IMG/VR virus record: IMGVR_UViG_3300033156_000587
Coordinates: 1 to 64,000 of that record
DNA: 64,000 nt
Source: a virus
Reading direction: 5' to 3' (one strand)
Position numbers and translations under genes: made by a program. The notes under the pieces are model-generated. The model made no database searches and was not told the origin of the DNA. It saw only the letters and a list, made by a program, of their open reading frames with translations. This document shows positions 26,008 to 34,723 of this stretch, in pieces; within the stretch, counting starts at the first letter, position 1, and every line of letters starts with the position of its first letter.

Positions 26008-26508
26008 TTACTTAGCCCTGCGAGCACGTTCCTCAAGTAGCGCGGCCTGCTCCTCGGGTGGGAGCCGAAGCAGAGCGTCTGCGAAGTCGATGCCCTCCTC
26101 TCGGGCGATCTTCTCCGCCTTTTCCACGATGCTCAGTTCTCGTGGCGTCTCAGAGCTGCCGAACTCCTTAAAGAGGCCCGCGTCCAGGAGCTGGTGATCG
26201 ATAGCCCGGAGCTGCTCTTCGAGCCACTGGGCCTTCTCGCGCCCCTCGTCGCCCTGTTTCTCCAGCCAGAATAGGAGATCTGCGACCTCCTCAGCCTTCG
26301 CCGGAACAGCGACGAGGGTTCGGGCCTTCTCGATCAGCTCCTGCTTGCGACGAGCGTCACGCTCAGCCTGGGCCTCCTGTTCAGCCTTTTCTAACCGCTG
26401 CAGGAGCTCTTGATTGGCCTTTTCCAACGTCTCCAGCTTCTCCGCGACTTCCTGAGGAACCTCGGCTGTCGGAGTGGCTAGCGTCGTCTGCGTTGCCTTA
26501 TCCTCCAT
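26008..26508 (-). CDS. Nested scaffold product (internal start)
   Basis: Within the scaffold gene, in frame, an ATG at 26508 is preceded by AGGAGGTGAAT, as good as any site in the window. Translation here would give 166 residues containing only the coiled coil and C-terminal helices, comparable in arrangement to lambda Nu3 inside gene C. Confidence 0.45.
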   Translation of the reverse strand: MEDKATQTTLATPTAEVPQEVAEKLETLEKANQELLQRLEKAEQEAQAERDARRKQELIEKARTLVAVPAKAEEVADLLFWLEKQGDEGREKAQWLEEQLRAIDHQLLDAGLFKEFGSSETPRELSIVEKAEKIAREEGIDFADALLRLPPEEQAALLEERARRAK

Positions 26509-27003
26509 ATTCACCTCCTGATCAGATTTCTCGATCTCGGCGTCCTCCTTCTTAGCGGGTGCCGGATAGCCATAGCCATAGCCGTAGCCGTAGGCCTTGC
26601 CTTGGGCGATGGCTTGAAGTGCAGCTTTGATCTTCTTGACACTTGCGTGATCCACACCCTTGAGAGCGTCTAATGCTTTCTGCGCAGCTTGCTGGACTTC
26701 CTTCGGGATCTCGGCCTTCTCGTCCTGTTTCAGGATTTGCGCGATAGCCTTCGCGAGCCTGTGAATTACGTTGTCTTCCGGCTGGTCCATGGGCTCGGTC
26801 TCCTCCTCAACGTCGGTGTCTTCGATGAGTTCCTCCAGTTCCTCCAGTTCATTCAGCAGTTCATCGGTCGGCATTTCTCCACCTCCATCTTTTGATTTCA
26901 GGAGAAAGAATTCCTCCTGGTTTGCGCCCCATGGGACGAGTCCCACGGTGAGCACGTCGATATCTTTGAGTTTGAAACGCTTCTTCTTGTCCTTCTTTGG
27001 CAA
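26008..27003 (-). CDS. Scaffold precursor protein with nested start
   Basis: 331 residues from a TTG start that has AAAGGAGGTGCTAG upstream. The N-terminus (IDVLTVGLVPWGANQEEFFLL) resembles proteins encoded beside prohead proteases. Then come acidic Glu-rich segments, a YGYGYGYGYP hinge (~138-147) and a coiled coil (~185-230). The basic first 13 residues and the coiled coil suit an internal scaffold. Strong internal ribosome binding sites precede Met44 and Met166. Confidence 0.65.
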   Translation of the reverse strand: MPKKDKKKRFKLKDIDVLTVGLVPWGANQEEFFLLKSKDGGGEMPTDELLNELEELEELIEDTDVEEETEPMDQPEDNVIHRLAKAIAQILKQDEKAEIPKEVQQAAQKALDALKGVDHASVKKIKAALQAIAQGKAYGYGYGYGYPAPAKKEDAEIEKSDQEVNMEDKATQTTLATPTAEVPQEVAEKLETLEKANQELLQRLEKAEQEAQAERDARRKQELIEKARTLVAVPAKAEEVADLLFWLEKQGDEGREKAQWLEEQLRAIDHQLLDAGLFKEFGSSETPRELSIVEKAEKIAREEGIDFADALLRLPPEEQAALLEERARRAK

Positions 27004-27017
27004 CTAGCACCTCCTTT

Positions 27018-28634
27018 CTAATCTACCGGCACCCGGACGCCGAACCCCCTGATGGAGTAAGACCGGATCTCACCCTTCTTGATCGCTTGCCAGAGATCCG
27101 GGTCTTTCACGTGAGTTACCAAGATCCAAGAGCCCTTCGGGACAACTCGGCCATTGATCCTCAGGTCCTGAGGGGCGATATAGGACTCAACAGGAACGGC
27201 TTTGTTGTGATCCAAAGTCTTGATGTGCTTCCAGTCTATGAGCCGAGATTTCTCCATGAACCTGTGTGCAGCTTTCTCGATTTCCTCTTCAGGCGCTAAG
27301 TCGCCCTGAGAATCGAACCGGTCTGGTCGCAAGACCACGCCATAGACGAGTTGCTTTTCCTGATCAGCTTTAATTAATTCGGCGATCCACTGTTTCCTGA
27401 TATTCTTGGGAAGGGGGAAGTTCGTCACGATGAGCTCATAGCGTTTCTTCGGAGCAGTAGACTCATGTCCTCCAGAATCCATAGGGCTCCCAAGTCTCAC
27501 CCGTCTCACTTGGAATTTCTGAACTAACTTGCGCACCCTAGGCTCGTCTTTCAAGGTAAGAATCCACTTCCCTTTTAGTGTCTGGATCTTCTCGATCATC
27601 TGCTCCAAGTCATCCCACGACCATCGAAGGTCAGGGCGAGCAGCGCCTCGATTGGTCCCTGGGTATGGTGGGTCAAGGAAAAAGAATGTTTCGCGGCTAT
27701 CAAAGCGCTTTGCAACCGTCCACCAATCAGCACAATAGATTTTTACTCCCTGCAAACGCTCGCGAACTTTTCGGAAATTGGGCTTGGCTGAATAGAACTT
27801 AGGGCGAGCCTTGTCCGGTGTCTCGCTCAGGTTGCCATAGGAAAGCTTCCTGAGATAAAGCCACTTATAGAGACGATCCAGTTTGGAGTCAGCGCCCATT
27901 TTCCTGACTTGCTCGAACGCCTCAATGCTCCAATCTTTAGCCTCAAGTTCTTCGATCTCCTGATCGGTCAGGCATTGAACCTGTTTGTAGGCAAATGCAA
28001 TGTCGGGATCTCTATCAGCTAAAACTTCAATAGCACTCGATTCCCGTGGCTTCGCGAAGAAAACAGCGGCTCCACCTGCAAAGGGTTCAACATAAACCTT
28101 GTGATCTGGGATTAACTTCGTGATTAAGTGAGCCAGGTCGCGCTTCCCTCCTGGTGATCCGAAAAGCTGGCGAACGCCTTTCTCTAGACTTGGCCCTTCG
28201 CTTGGGCTGACCTCCCAAAATGGCGAGTCGGGAGCCTCGCGACGCATGAAGAGGACGTACGTCCTCTGCTTGCCCTTCAGGGCTAGCTTTGCAATATCCT
28301 TTTGTCTCTCCAGCCATTCCGCGGTCCCGTAATCGATCGTCTCCAGGAACGCGGGCGTCTCCTTCGTAGGGTTTGCAGGAGTCCCTGGTTTTAGTCTAAC
28401 ACGACCGCGGAGCGACATAACGTCAACTTTCTTACCATCCGCGGTCGTAACGTAGCGGTTTCGCATCGGCTTTTCATAGCCCGCAACAACCCCTCGCCTA
28501 GGATCTCCGTTCATCACGAGGTGCCAGAACTTGTCCGGCTGCTCTTCGATCCGGAGATCCCAGTGTTGGGAACTGGGTCCAAAGCGGATCACGATTTGGC
28601 CGCGCCACCAATGCCGCTGCAAAACGAACTTCAT
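27018..28634 (-). CDS. Fusion: LigD-type phosphoesterase + Dam methylase + XkdF protease
   Basis: 538 residues from the ATG at 28634 (ATGA overlap with the polyprotein). Residues 1-60 resemble the LigD 3'-phosphoesterase domain (His8, then QHWDLRIEE with His24 and Asp26). Residues ~160-400 form a D12-class adenine methylase (KVYVEPFAGGAAVFFA; catalytic DPPYPG). Residues ~415-538 are an XkdF-like prohead protease (LVYGVVLRPDRFDSQGDL, EKAAHRFM, a His in TLDHNK and a Ser in RSYSIRG). It is thus the probable capsid-maturation protease with enzymes fused to its N-terminus. The first two modules duplicate the end of the preceding gene. Confidence 0.75.
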   Translation of the reverse strand: MKFVLQRHWWRGQIVIRFGPSSQHWDLRIEEQPDKFWHLVMNGDPRRGVVAGYEKPMRNRYVTTADGKKVDVMSLRGRVRLKPGTPANPTKETPAFLETIDYGTAEWLERQKDIAKLALKGKQRTYVLFMRREAPDSPFWEVSPSEGPSLEKGVRQLFGSPGGKRDLAHLITKLIPDHKVYVEPFAGGAAVFFAKPRESSAIEVLADRDPDIAFAYKQVQCLTDQEIEELEAKDWSIEAFEQVRKMGADSKLDRLYKWLYLRKLSYGNLSETPDKARPKFYSAKPNFRKVRERLQGVKIYCADWWTVAKRFDSRETFFFLDPPYPGTNRGAARPDLRWSWDDLEQMIEKIQTLKGKWILTLKDEPRVRKLVQKFQVRRVRLGSPMDSGGHESTAPKKRYELIVTNFPLPKNIRKQWIAELIKADQEKQLVYGVVLRPDRFDSQGDLAPEEEIEKAAHRFMEKSRLIDWKHIKTLDHNKAVPVESYIAPQDLRINGRVVPKGSWILVTHVKDPDLWQAIKKGEIRSYSIRGFGVRVPVD

Positions 28635-31600
28635 GGTTTGAATCCACCCTCGCGTTTCGGGTCGTAATTCATGAACACGGACCAATATGCATACCGCGCC
28701 ACATTCCTATCGATAGAGCTTAAGGGTTGAAAAACTCTAAGCCTGACTTCATGAAACCGGGCCTTTCTTAGTGGTGCGAGGTCTTTTTGGCTCCCTTGGA
28801 TGATGAGCATAAACTTGCCTTTGATCTTAGTCAGCTTGTTGACTAAAGCAGGAATGTTTAGCTCATCTACCGGATAATATTTGTCTTCACGACCCGGCCA
28901 AGGTGGGTCGAGCACAAAGAATGTCCGCGGGCTGTCAAACTTTTCAATGGCTTCCAACGCGTCCATCTTCGTGATCTTTACATTCCTTAGTCGTTCGCGA
29001 GCCCTCCAGAGTTTCTCGAAGGGATTCATCTCAACGCCTTCAAGCGTCGCTCGAAAGCTCAGGCCGGCTCGACCTTGCCTTGACGCACGACGCAAATAGA
29101 GTTCCCGGTGCAGGAACTTGAGATCATCCGGCTCACTCTTATCAACCTCTCGTTTTAGCCGATCAAACGTAACTTTACTAAGGGTCCACTCAAACCGCTT
29201 CAGCTTGTCAATTTTCTCTTTTGTCAACCCCTTGATGATTCGGTAGAGCCGGACGATTACCGGGTCTTTGTCATTTAGGACCTCTACTCTCGCAGGGGGC
29301 AATGCCCAGATCAGGGCCCCCGGCCCGGCAAACGGCTCTACGTACACGTCCCAACCCGATTTCGGCAGGAGCGGAATCAGTCTATCCCAGACCCGGTAGA
29401 GTTGCCCGAACGCAGTGAACGGAGGCCTGATCCTATTATCCTCTTTCGTAAGCTCCTCAAATCGCTCCGCAAGAGTCCGCCGCCTTTCAAGTGCCTCCTT
29501 CCCAGAGACTTCCCAATACCTTAGCTCCTTGGGGACTTTCTCCCGAATCTTCCTGGGTAACGCAGAGATGCCCTTTGGCGGAAGCCAATCTTTTTCCATC
29601 GCATCTTCGCTTAGCACATAAGGGGTCTGGTCCTCTGGTTTCATGAGGACCCAATAGAATGGAGCTCGGCCTCCCTCCTCTGGTTTCCCGGGAGGCAGGA
29701 TGTCTTCCTGCTTCAGGACTGTTACGTCGCTCGAAATTCTGGCCTTGCTGGTCTTGCCCTTCCCCGATCGACCTACAGCGCGAAGAAGGTAGCGACCCCT
29801 AAGACGTTTCCCATGTAAGAAATATTCAAATACCCATGGCTTCCTGGCGCCGTACTCAACCTCGCCCTTGTCTACGATGAGAAACACGCCCGGGAACCGC
29901 TTTGTTCCGCCAACCGGAGGACGCTCGCCAGGGTCGGGCCGTTCAGTCACACCCTCCTCTTCCAGCCAGTCCACGGCGATCTCGGCCTTCTTCGGCATGG
30001 CCCGAAGGTTGCCAGGTCGGATCACCTCTCGTTTCCTGCCTTGGATCGTCGTGATCACTTTTCGAGGCAGGATCTCACCGGTCCTCCAGTTGATCTTCCA
30101 CGCCTCCGGTTTCTTAAACCAACGTCTCAAGTCTTCGAGATCCAGGATAGGCTCGTCTATCACGCCTGGCTGTTGAAGCGCGATCGTCCAGCCTTCCAGG
30201 ATGTCCGGCGTGATCTGGCACCGGAGATCCCCGTGTATGCTCCTGCCACGGGCATGAAGTTGAAGGACGAACTTCCAGTGCTTGTCCTCATCCGGGTAGA
30301 AATTCGGATTGTGTGCCTTGATCTCCGCCTTCACGAGCTTAGCCATGCGCAGGGCCCGCTTCAGATCCTCTCGCAAGCCCCTATACAACTTTGACTTCGT
30401 CTGACCAGAGCGGAGGATCGCGGCAGGATGATAGGAGACGATAATCGGGATGCCCTTAGGAGTCTTAAACTCGCCCTTGTGTCGCCTGAACCACTTGATA
30501 TCCTTGTCAAGCGCGGTTAGGGCTCTGGCGGCTAACTCTGAAAGCGCAAGCACAACCTTTACATTTGGGAGGCTATCGATCCACTTTAGGACCTCGGCAC
30601 CTCGTTCTTTGACATTTTCCTCCGTGAGCTTCGCGTCCCTAGTCTCAAAGACGTTCGCGAAGAGGATCTCGTGTGGGTCTCCTCCAAGCCGCTCGATCAT
30701 CCTGCGGAGGAAAGACCCTGACGGTCCCGTGAAGGGAATCCCGGTAATCTCCTCTCTCTCGCCTGGGCCATCACCGATGATCACGAGGGATGCATCCTCA
30801 GGACCCCGAGGTAGAACTCGCTTGTCAGCCTTTTCCTCGGGTTCTGGCATTCCGAACGCTCGGAGCACGTTCTTGAGCTGAGCAACCGGGGACCCTCTGG
30901 GCTTCATATTCTTCGCCCGAGGGAACATCCAGGCATAGCCGATGGTCCCGTCTTCCTTCTTAAACGGCCTGAACTTGACCGGGGCGACCGTGACGATCGC
31001 GCCACACTTCAGGTCCTTTGGCTCAACCTCGATGGCGTAGGTATTAGCGTACTTGTACTCGCCCTCCTTTCGATGAGGCCATCCAGGGCACATATGCCAG
31101 AGTTCGGGATCATCCGTCCCTGTCCAAGTCTGCCGCTTTTCGTCCCAGTCCAGTTTGAGATCCTTAGCCGTGAGCTTGCCGTCGGACTCAAGCGGGATGA
31201 GCTTATTTCCATCCTTAATCGCGACACGGAAGATGTACGTATTTGATTCGGCGAGCTGTTTCCTTAGGTTCCGAAATGCCTCTTCCCTGGTCCAGTGCTC
31301 ACCGGCGGGTTTACCCTTGGGGACCTTCCGCCAGCCAATGACCATCGCGTCGATCTCGACGGCTTTCTTATATTTCGCCACCTCAGCGATGGTCTTAGGG
31401 TCGTAGCGGAAATCCGCGTATTTTAGCATCGCGCCTTCTGATCCGGGCTGGGAGGAAGCCCACTTTAGAGCCTGGTCCAGGGATTCCCGGCTGTTGACCT
31501 TCTTCGTCTCTGCGACAATGATCTCGTAGTTGCCCTTCTTGATCGGCTTCGGAATTAACTCCCTGAGGGCCTTGAGTCGCTCGGAGTAAGGCTCAAGCGC

Positions 31601-32839
31601 CAGGTTCTTCCCGTTAAGCCAAGGGAGATCATGGACCGCGATCCTGACGGGCGGAAATGGCTTGGGAGGCTCGTTTGCGCTTCCCATCCAAGCCATCTCC
31701 CACCGTTCCTTCGGTTTTCCGCCTGGCTCCTGGAGCTCCATGAACTCAGTATCCAGGATATACTCGCCAGCCGGAAGCGCATCGGCTAGACCTGGGAAGA
31801 CCTTCGTGCGATCGAATCCCTTGTCGGAGAATACTGCCAACCGATCGTCCCACCGATGGATATGTAGGCGGAATCCATCGAACTTCTCCTGAACCAGAAC
31901 AGGCGTGCCCCGTTCAACAGCCCTGGAGACCCACTTGTCCCAGAGGGTATCCTCGTCACCCGTGTAAAACTCACCGCCGGTGTGGTAGTGAGCGATCGGC
32001 TTCCCTGGCCGAATCTTGCGTGGGTCACGGACTAGCTCGGCTTTGTACATGAGCGCGGCGAATTCAGGCTCGTCCATATCTCGGATGCCTGAGTCCCTCC
32101 GCTTCCGAGCCACGAGGTCATACATCGGGGCATAAGCCCACGTCGGACCCTCAGACTCCGGGACCCAGTGGATGGGAAGATCTGTGAGCTCTGAGAACAA
32201 GCGTTCCAGCTTCAGCCTGGAACCCTCGGGCATGGATTCGATGCTGCCACGGATCACGAGATCCAGGTCATGAGGTTCTCGGTCCTTCGCGTAAACAAAT
32301 CCACCGGTTACGGAGAGCCACTCGGGGACAATGACGATCTCATCAGGCAGCTTGTCGTGGAGCTCATTGACGCTGTCCTCATGAAACTCGGGGCTCTTCT
32401 TGAGTTCCAAGGCCTGCCGAATCACATCGGCGGGAGGAGAGACATTGAGGGAGTCCAGGTCATCCAGTGAGACCCACTTGGTCCTGAACGCCTCGAAACC
32501 GGCATGAGGCTCGCCTTCGCCAGCTTGGAAGACGAGCTGACGCATTCCCTTGTACTCGGGGAGCTCGCCGATTAATTCCCCGAGCTTGATGCCTGCCTCC
32601 TCTTCAGCTTCGCGCCGGGCTGCGTCCTCGGCCTCTTCGCCGTCTTCGATGTAACCGCCCGGAGGCGACCAGACCATAGGCTCGAAGCGGCGCTGGATAA
32701 GGAGGACTTTCCCATTCCTCACGGGATAGGCGAGGACGACCGGCCTACTAGGGCCAGCCGCCTGCTTTGCGGTGAGGACCAATCCTGCGAAGACCGGGTG
32801 TCGGACCAGTTTTTCTAGGCTTTCCCACGCTACGGCCAT
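28631..32839 (-). CDS. DNA-repair polyprotein: Nudix, NTase, ligase, UDG, PE, Dam
   Basis: 1,402 residues, one open frame. Domains in order: Nudix hydrolase with a complete GX5EX7REUXEEXGU box (Gly62-Ile84); nucleotidyltransferase-like segment (~165-260, VTGGFVYAK then HDLDLVIRG); ATP-dependent DNA ligase (~270-640: EKFDGFR with nucleophile Lys319, ILDTEFM, SEGAMLK, MVIGWRK, then an OB-like part); uracil-DNA glycosylase of the family 4/5 type (~680-830: IIGDGPGEREEITGIPFTG, late motif SYHPAAILR); LigD-type phosphoesterase (~853-890: His862, His869, Asp871); D12-class adenine methylase (~1140-1400: YVEPFAGPGALI, DPPWPG). It is the first gene of the late operon, has GAGGAGTCGCT upstream and lies just before the prohead protease gene. 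Activity of each module is inferred from motifs. Confidence 0.85.
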   Translation of the reverse strand: MAVAWESLEKLVRHPVFAGLVLTAKQAAGPSRPVVLAYPVRNGKVLLIQRRFEPMVWSPPGGYIEDGEEAEDAARREAEEEAGIKLGELIGELPEYKGMRQLVFQAGEGEPHAGFEAFRTKWVSLDDLDSLNVSPPADVIRQALELKKSPEFHEDSVNELHDKLPDEIVIVPEWLSVTGGFVYAKDREPHDLDLVIRGSIESMPEGSRLKLERLFSELTDLPIHWVPESEGPTWAYAPMYDLVARKRRDSGIRDMDEPEFAALMYKAELVRDPRKIRPGKPIAHYHTGGEFYTGDEDTLWDKWVSRAVERGTPVLVQEKFDGFRLHIHRWDDRLAVFSDKGFDRTKVFPGLADALPAGEYILDTEFMELQEPGGKPKERWEMAWMGSANEPPKPFPPVRIAVHDLPWLNGKNLALEPYSERLKALRELIPKPIKKGNYEIIVAETKKVNSRESLDQALKWASSQPGSEGAMLKYADFRYDPKTIAEVAKYKKAVEIDAMVIGWRKVPKGKPAGEHWTREEAFRNLRKQLAESNTYIFRVAIKDGNKLIPLESDGKLTAKDLKLDWDEKRQTWTGTDDPELWHMCPGWPHRKEGEYKYANTYAIEVEPKDLKCGAIVTVAPVKFRPFKKEDGTIGYAWMFPRAKNMKPRGSPVAQLKNVLRAFGMPEPEEKADKRVLPRGPEDASLVIIGDGPGEREEITGIPFTGPSGSFLRRMIERLGGDPHEILFANVFETRDAKLTEENVKERGAEVLKWIDSLPNVKVVLALSELAARALTALDKDIKWFRRHKGEFKTPKGIPIIVSYHPAAILRSGQTKSKLYRGLREDLKRALRMAKLVKAEIKAHNPNFYPDEDKHWKFVLQLHARGRSIHGDLRCQITPDILEGWTIALQQPGVIDEPILDLEDLRRWFKKPEAWKINWRTGEILPRKVITTIQGRKREVIRPGNLRAMPKKAEIAVDWLEEEGVTERPDPGERPPVGGTKRFPGVFLIVDKGEVEYGARKPWVFEYFLHGKRLRGRYLLRAVGRSGKGKTSKARISSDVTVLKQEDILPPGKPEEGGRAPFYWVLMKPEDQTPYVLSEDAMEKDWLPPKGISALPRKIREKVPKELRYWEVSGKEALERRRTLAERFEELTKEDNRIRPPFTAFGQLYRVWDRLIPLLPKSGWDVYVEPFAGPGALIWALPPARVEVLNDKDPVIVRLYRIIKGLTKEKIDKLKRFEWTLSKVTFDRLKREVDKSEPDDLKFLHRELYLRRASRQGRAGLSFRATLEGVEMNPFEKLWRARERLRNVKITKMDALEAIEKFDSPRTFFVLDPPWPGREDKYYPVDELNIPALVNKLTKIKGKFMLIIQGSQKDLAPLRKARFHEVRLRVFQPLSSIDRNVARYAYWSVFMNYDPKREGGFKP

Positions 32840-32889
32840 AGCGACTCCTCGTGATTCGCCTTGGCCGCGCGCAAGGTCTGCTCACGATA

Positions 32890-32919
32890 ATCTTAACCCA
32901 ATGCAACCATGATTGTCAA
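32890..32919 (-). promoter_or_regulatory. Late operon promoter candidate
   Basis: On the minus strand TTGACA (32919-32914) and TAAGAT (32895-32890) are separated by 18 bases, about 50 bases before the polyprotein start. No other comparable promoter was noticed in the 33-kb operon. Confidence 0.55.
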
Positions 32920-32927
32920 GACCTTCA

Positions 32928-32957
32928 TTTCGAATTCCTGGGAAATTGTGTTAAACT
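32928..32957 (+). promoter_or_regulatory. Sugar operon promoter, TTTCGA-N18-TAAACT
   Basis: TTTCGA at 32928-32933 and TAAACT at 32952-32957 with a TG two bases before the -10. The same hexamers and spacing recur at 43478 and 58755, each just upstream of a plus-strand gene set. The start codon lies about 30 bases downstream, after GGGAGG. Confidence 0.55.
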
Positions 32958-32987
32958 TAAGATAGAATTCTACTCAGGGAGGAAGCC

Positions 32988-33905
32988 GTGCGGCGCTTTC
33001 TCATCACGGGTGGCGCTGGATCATTCGGTACCGCGTTTGCGAAGAGATTCGGTGACGACTACGACCTCTGTTGCTACTCCCGAGATCCCCTAAAGCACGA
33101 CGCTCTGAAGCGGATCGTCCCCTCTGTAGACACCTTCGTTGGCTCCGTGACGAACAGGCGGAGGTTCGCGGAGATCCTGGGCTACTGGCGGCCAGATGCC
33201 GTGATCCATGCCGCAGCTTTGAAGCACGTGATCGCAGGCGAAGATAATCCCCTTGAGTACCTGATGATCAATACGATTGGCTCCAGGGTTGTCGCCCATT
33301 GCTGTGGCATGGCTGGAGTGGAGCGTGTGCTCCTGATTTCCACGGATAAGGCCGTTGAGCCAGTTAATGTCTATGGCCTGACCAAAGCCCTCGCCGAAGC
33401 GATCTGGAAGGAGATGGCACGGCGGTACCCGCATACGAAGTTCATCATCATCCGCTTGGGCAATGTCCTGGACGCGCGGGGGTCCGTGCTCCGGCGGTGG
33501 ATCGCGGCGAAGAAGGCGAATAAGCCTCTCGTAGCCAGGGTCCCGGCCCCTACCAGGTTTGTCCTCTCGCTTGACATGGCCGTGAATTTCGCCATGGAGG
33601 CACTGAAAATAGGAAGATCTGGGGACGTCCTCGTTCCCGCAGACCTGAAGGCCGTGGACATCCTTGACATGGCCTACGCGATCTCCAGTCACGTCATAAC
33701 CATGCCTCTCTATCCCGCGGAAAAGCAGCACGAGGTCCTGGCTTCCTGGCGTGAGGGGAGAGAACGCGTTGGCCCATTCTATCGCGTGTTCCCCGATCCT
33801 GAGTCGAAGAATGAGACGCCGTACTCGTCGCGATACGCTCCCCTTATGGACCCTCGGTCAGTTGCCTTCGAGATGTTCAGACATCTCTGGGAGGATGAGA
33901 AATGA
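32988..33905 (+). CDS. UDP-GlcNAc 4,6-dehydratase-like (PseB/CapD family)
   Basis: 305 residues from a GTG start with AGGGAGGAAGCC upstream. Short-chain dehydrogenase/reductase fold: GGAGSFG nucleotide loop at residues 8-14, HAAALKHV at 75-82, and the family-typical STDKA (118-122) with Tyr129 and Lys133. PseB-type enzymes dehydrate UDP-N-acetylglucosamine at C4-C6, the first step toward pseudaminic-type sugars. First gene of the sugar operon; the stop overlaps the synthase start (ATGA). Confidence 0.8.
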   Translation: MRRFLITGGAGSFGTAFAKRFGDDYDLCCYSRDPLKHDALKRIVPSVDTFVGSVTNRRRFAEILGYWRPDAVIHAAALKHVIAGEDNPLEYLMINTIGSRVVAHCCGMAGVERVLLISTDKAVEPVNVYGLTKALAEAIWKEMARRYPHTKFIIIRLGNVLDARGSVLRRWIAAKKANKPLVARVPAPTRFVLSLDMAVNFAMEALKIGRSGDVLVPADLKAVDILDMAYAISSHVITMPLYPAEKQHEVLASWREGRERVGPFYRVFPDPESKNETPYSSRYAPLMDPRSVAFEMFRHLWEDEK

Positions 33906-34723
33906 GACTGATAGCCGAGATCGGAACGAACTTTGACCCAGACGATCCCCTGGAAGCCCTGAAAACAGCTCAGGAGAATGGCGCGGATATCGTAAAGATT
34001 CAGCTCTTCCGGGCGAAAACTCTCTATGCCGTCCCAGAACTTCAGGAACGCGTCAGGCTGTTCGAGTTCAAACCGGAGTGGCTCAAGGACTGGGACGGCT
34101 GTCCCGTGTGGGCGACTGTGTTCGACATCGAGTTAGCCGAGCAAGCGCTACCTTATGTGAAGGGACTCAAGATCGCTTCCGGGGACCTTGTGTACCAGAA
34201 GATCGTGGAAAGCACGGCGAGGCTAGCGTCGGAGACAAACATCCCTCTAGCCTTGTCCACAGGAGCAGCGACGGAGGCCGAGATCAAGCAAGCTCTAGAC
34301 TGGGTCCAGCCATTTCCCGTAAAGGAACTGATCTTGTTTCAGTGCGTCTCAGTCTATCCCGCGGAACCGAAGGATTATAACCTGAGGGCGATCCTGCCTT
34401 TCCGAAAATACGTGGACACGATCGGGTTATCTGACCATACGACATCCTACATCACAGCTATGCTGGCGAGGGCCCTGGGATACGAGGTCTTCGAGCGGCA
34501 TTTTAAGTTCCAGGAAACCTGGCAAAAGCCGGTCACGCCGCCAGACTGGGGAGCTTGGGCATTCACGCCCAGCGCCTTTTGGGAGTATCGCTTCATGATC
34601 GAGTGGACCGACGAGATCCTGGGAACCGGGATGAAACGCGTTATGGAAGACGAGTCCGACGAGCGGGTCTGGGCTCGCAGAGGAAGTGATGGGAGGAGGC
34701 CTATCGATGTCGCAAGAGACTGA
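33902..34723 (+). CDS. NeuB-type nonulosonate synthase
   Basis: 273 residues with the NeuB barrel: DIVKIQLF (30-37), SGDLVYQK (93-100), LFQCVSVYPA, IGLSDHTT (174-181) and ERHFKF. These enzymes condense phosphoenolpyruvate with a six-carbon amino sugar to give sialic, legionaminic or pseudaminic acids. The C-terminal SAF/antifreeze-like domain usual in bacterial NeuB is absent, so the protein is short. Start overlaps the previous gene by four bases. Confidence 0.8.
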   Translation: MRLIAEIGTNFDPDDPLEALKTAQENGADIVKIQLFRAKTLYAVPELQERVRLFEFKPEWLKDWDGCPVWATVFDIELAEQALPYVKGLKIASGDLVYQKIVESTARLASETNIPLALSTGAATEAEIKQALDWVQPFPVKELILFQCVSVYPAEPKDYNLRAILPFRKYVDTIGLSDHTTSYITAMLARALGYEVFERHFKFQETWQKPVTPPDWGAWAFTPSAFWEYRFMIEWTDEILGTGMKRVMEDESDERVWARRGSDGRRPIDVARD

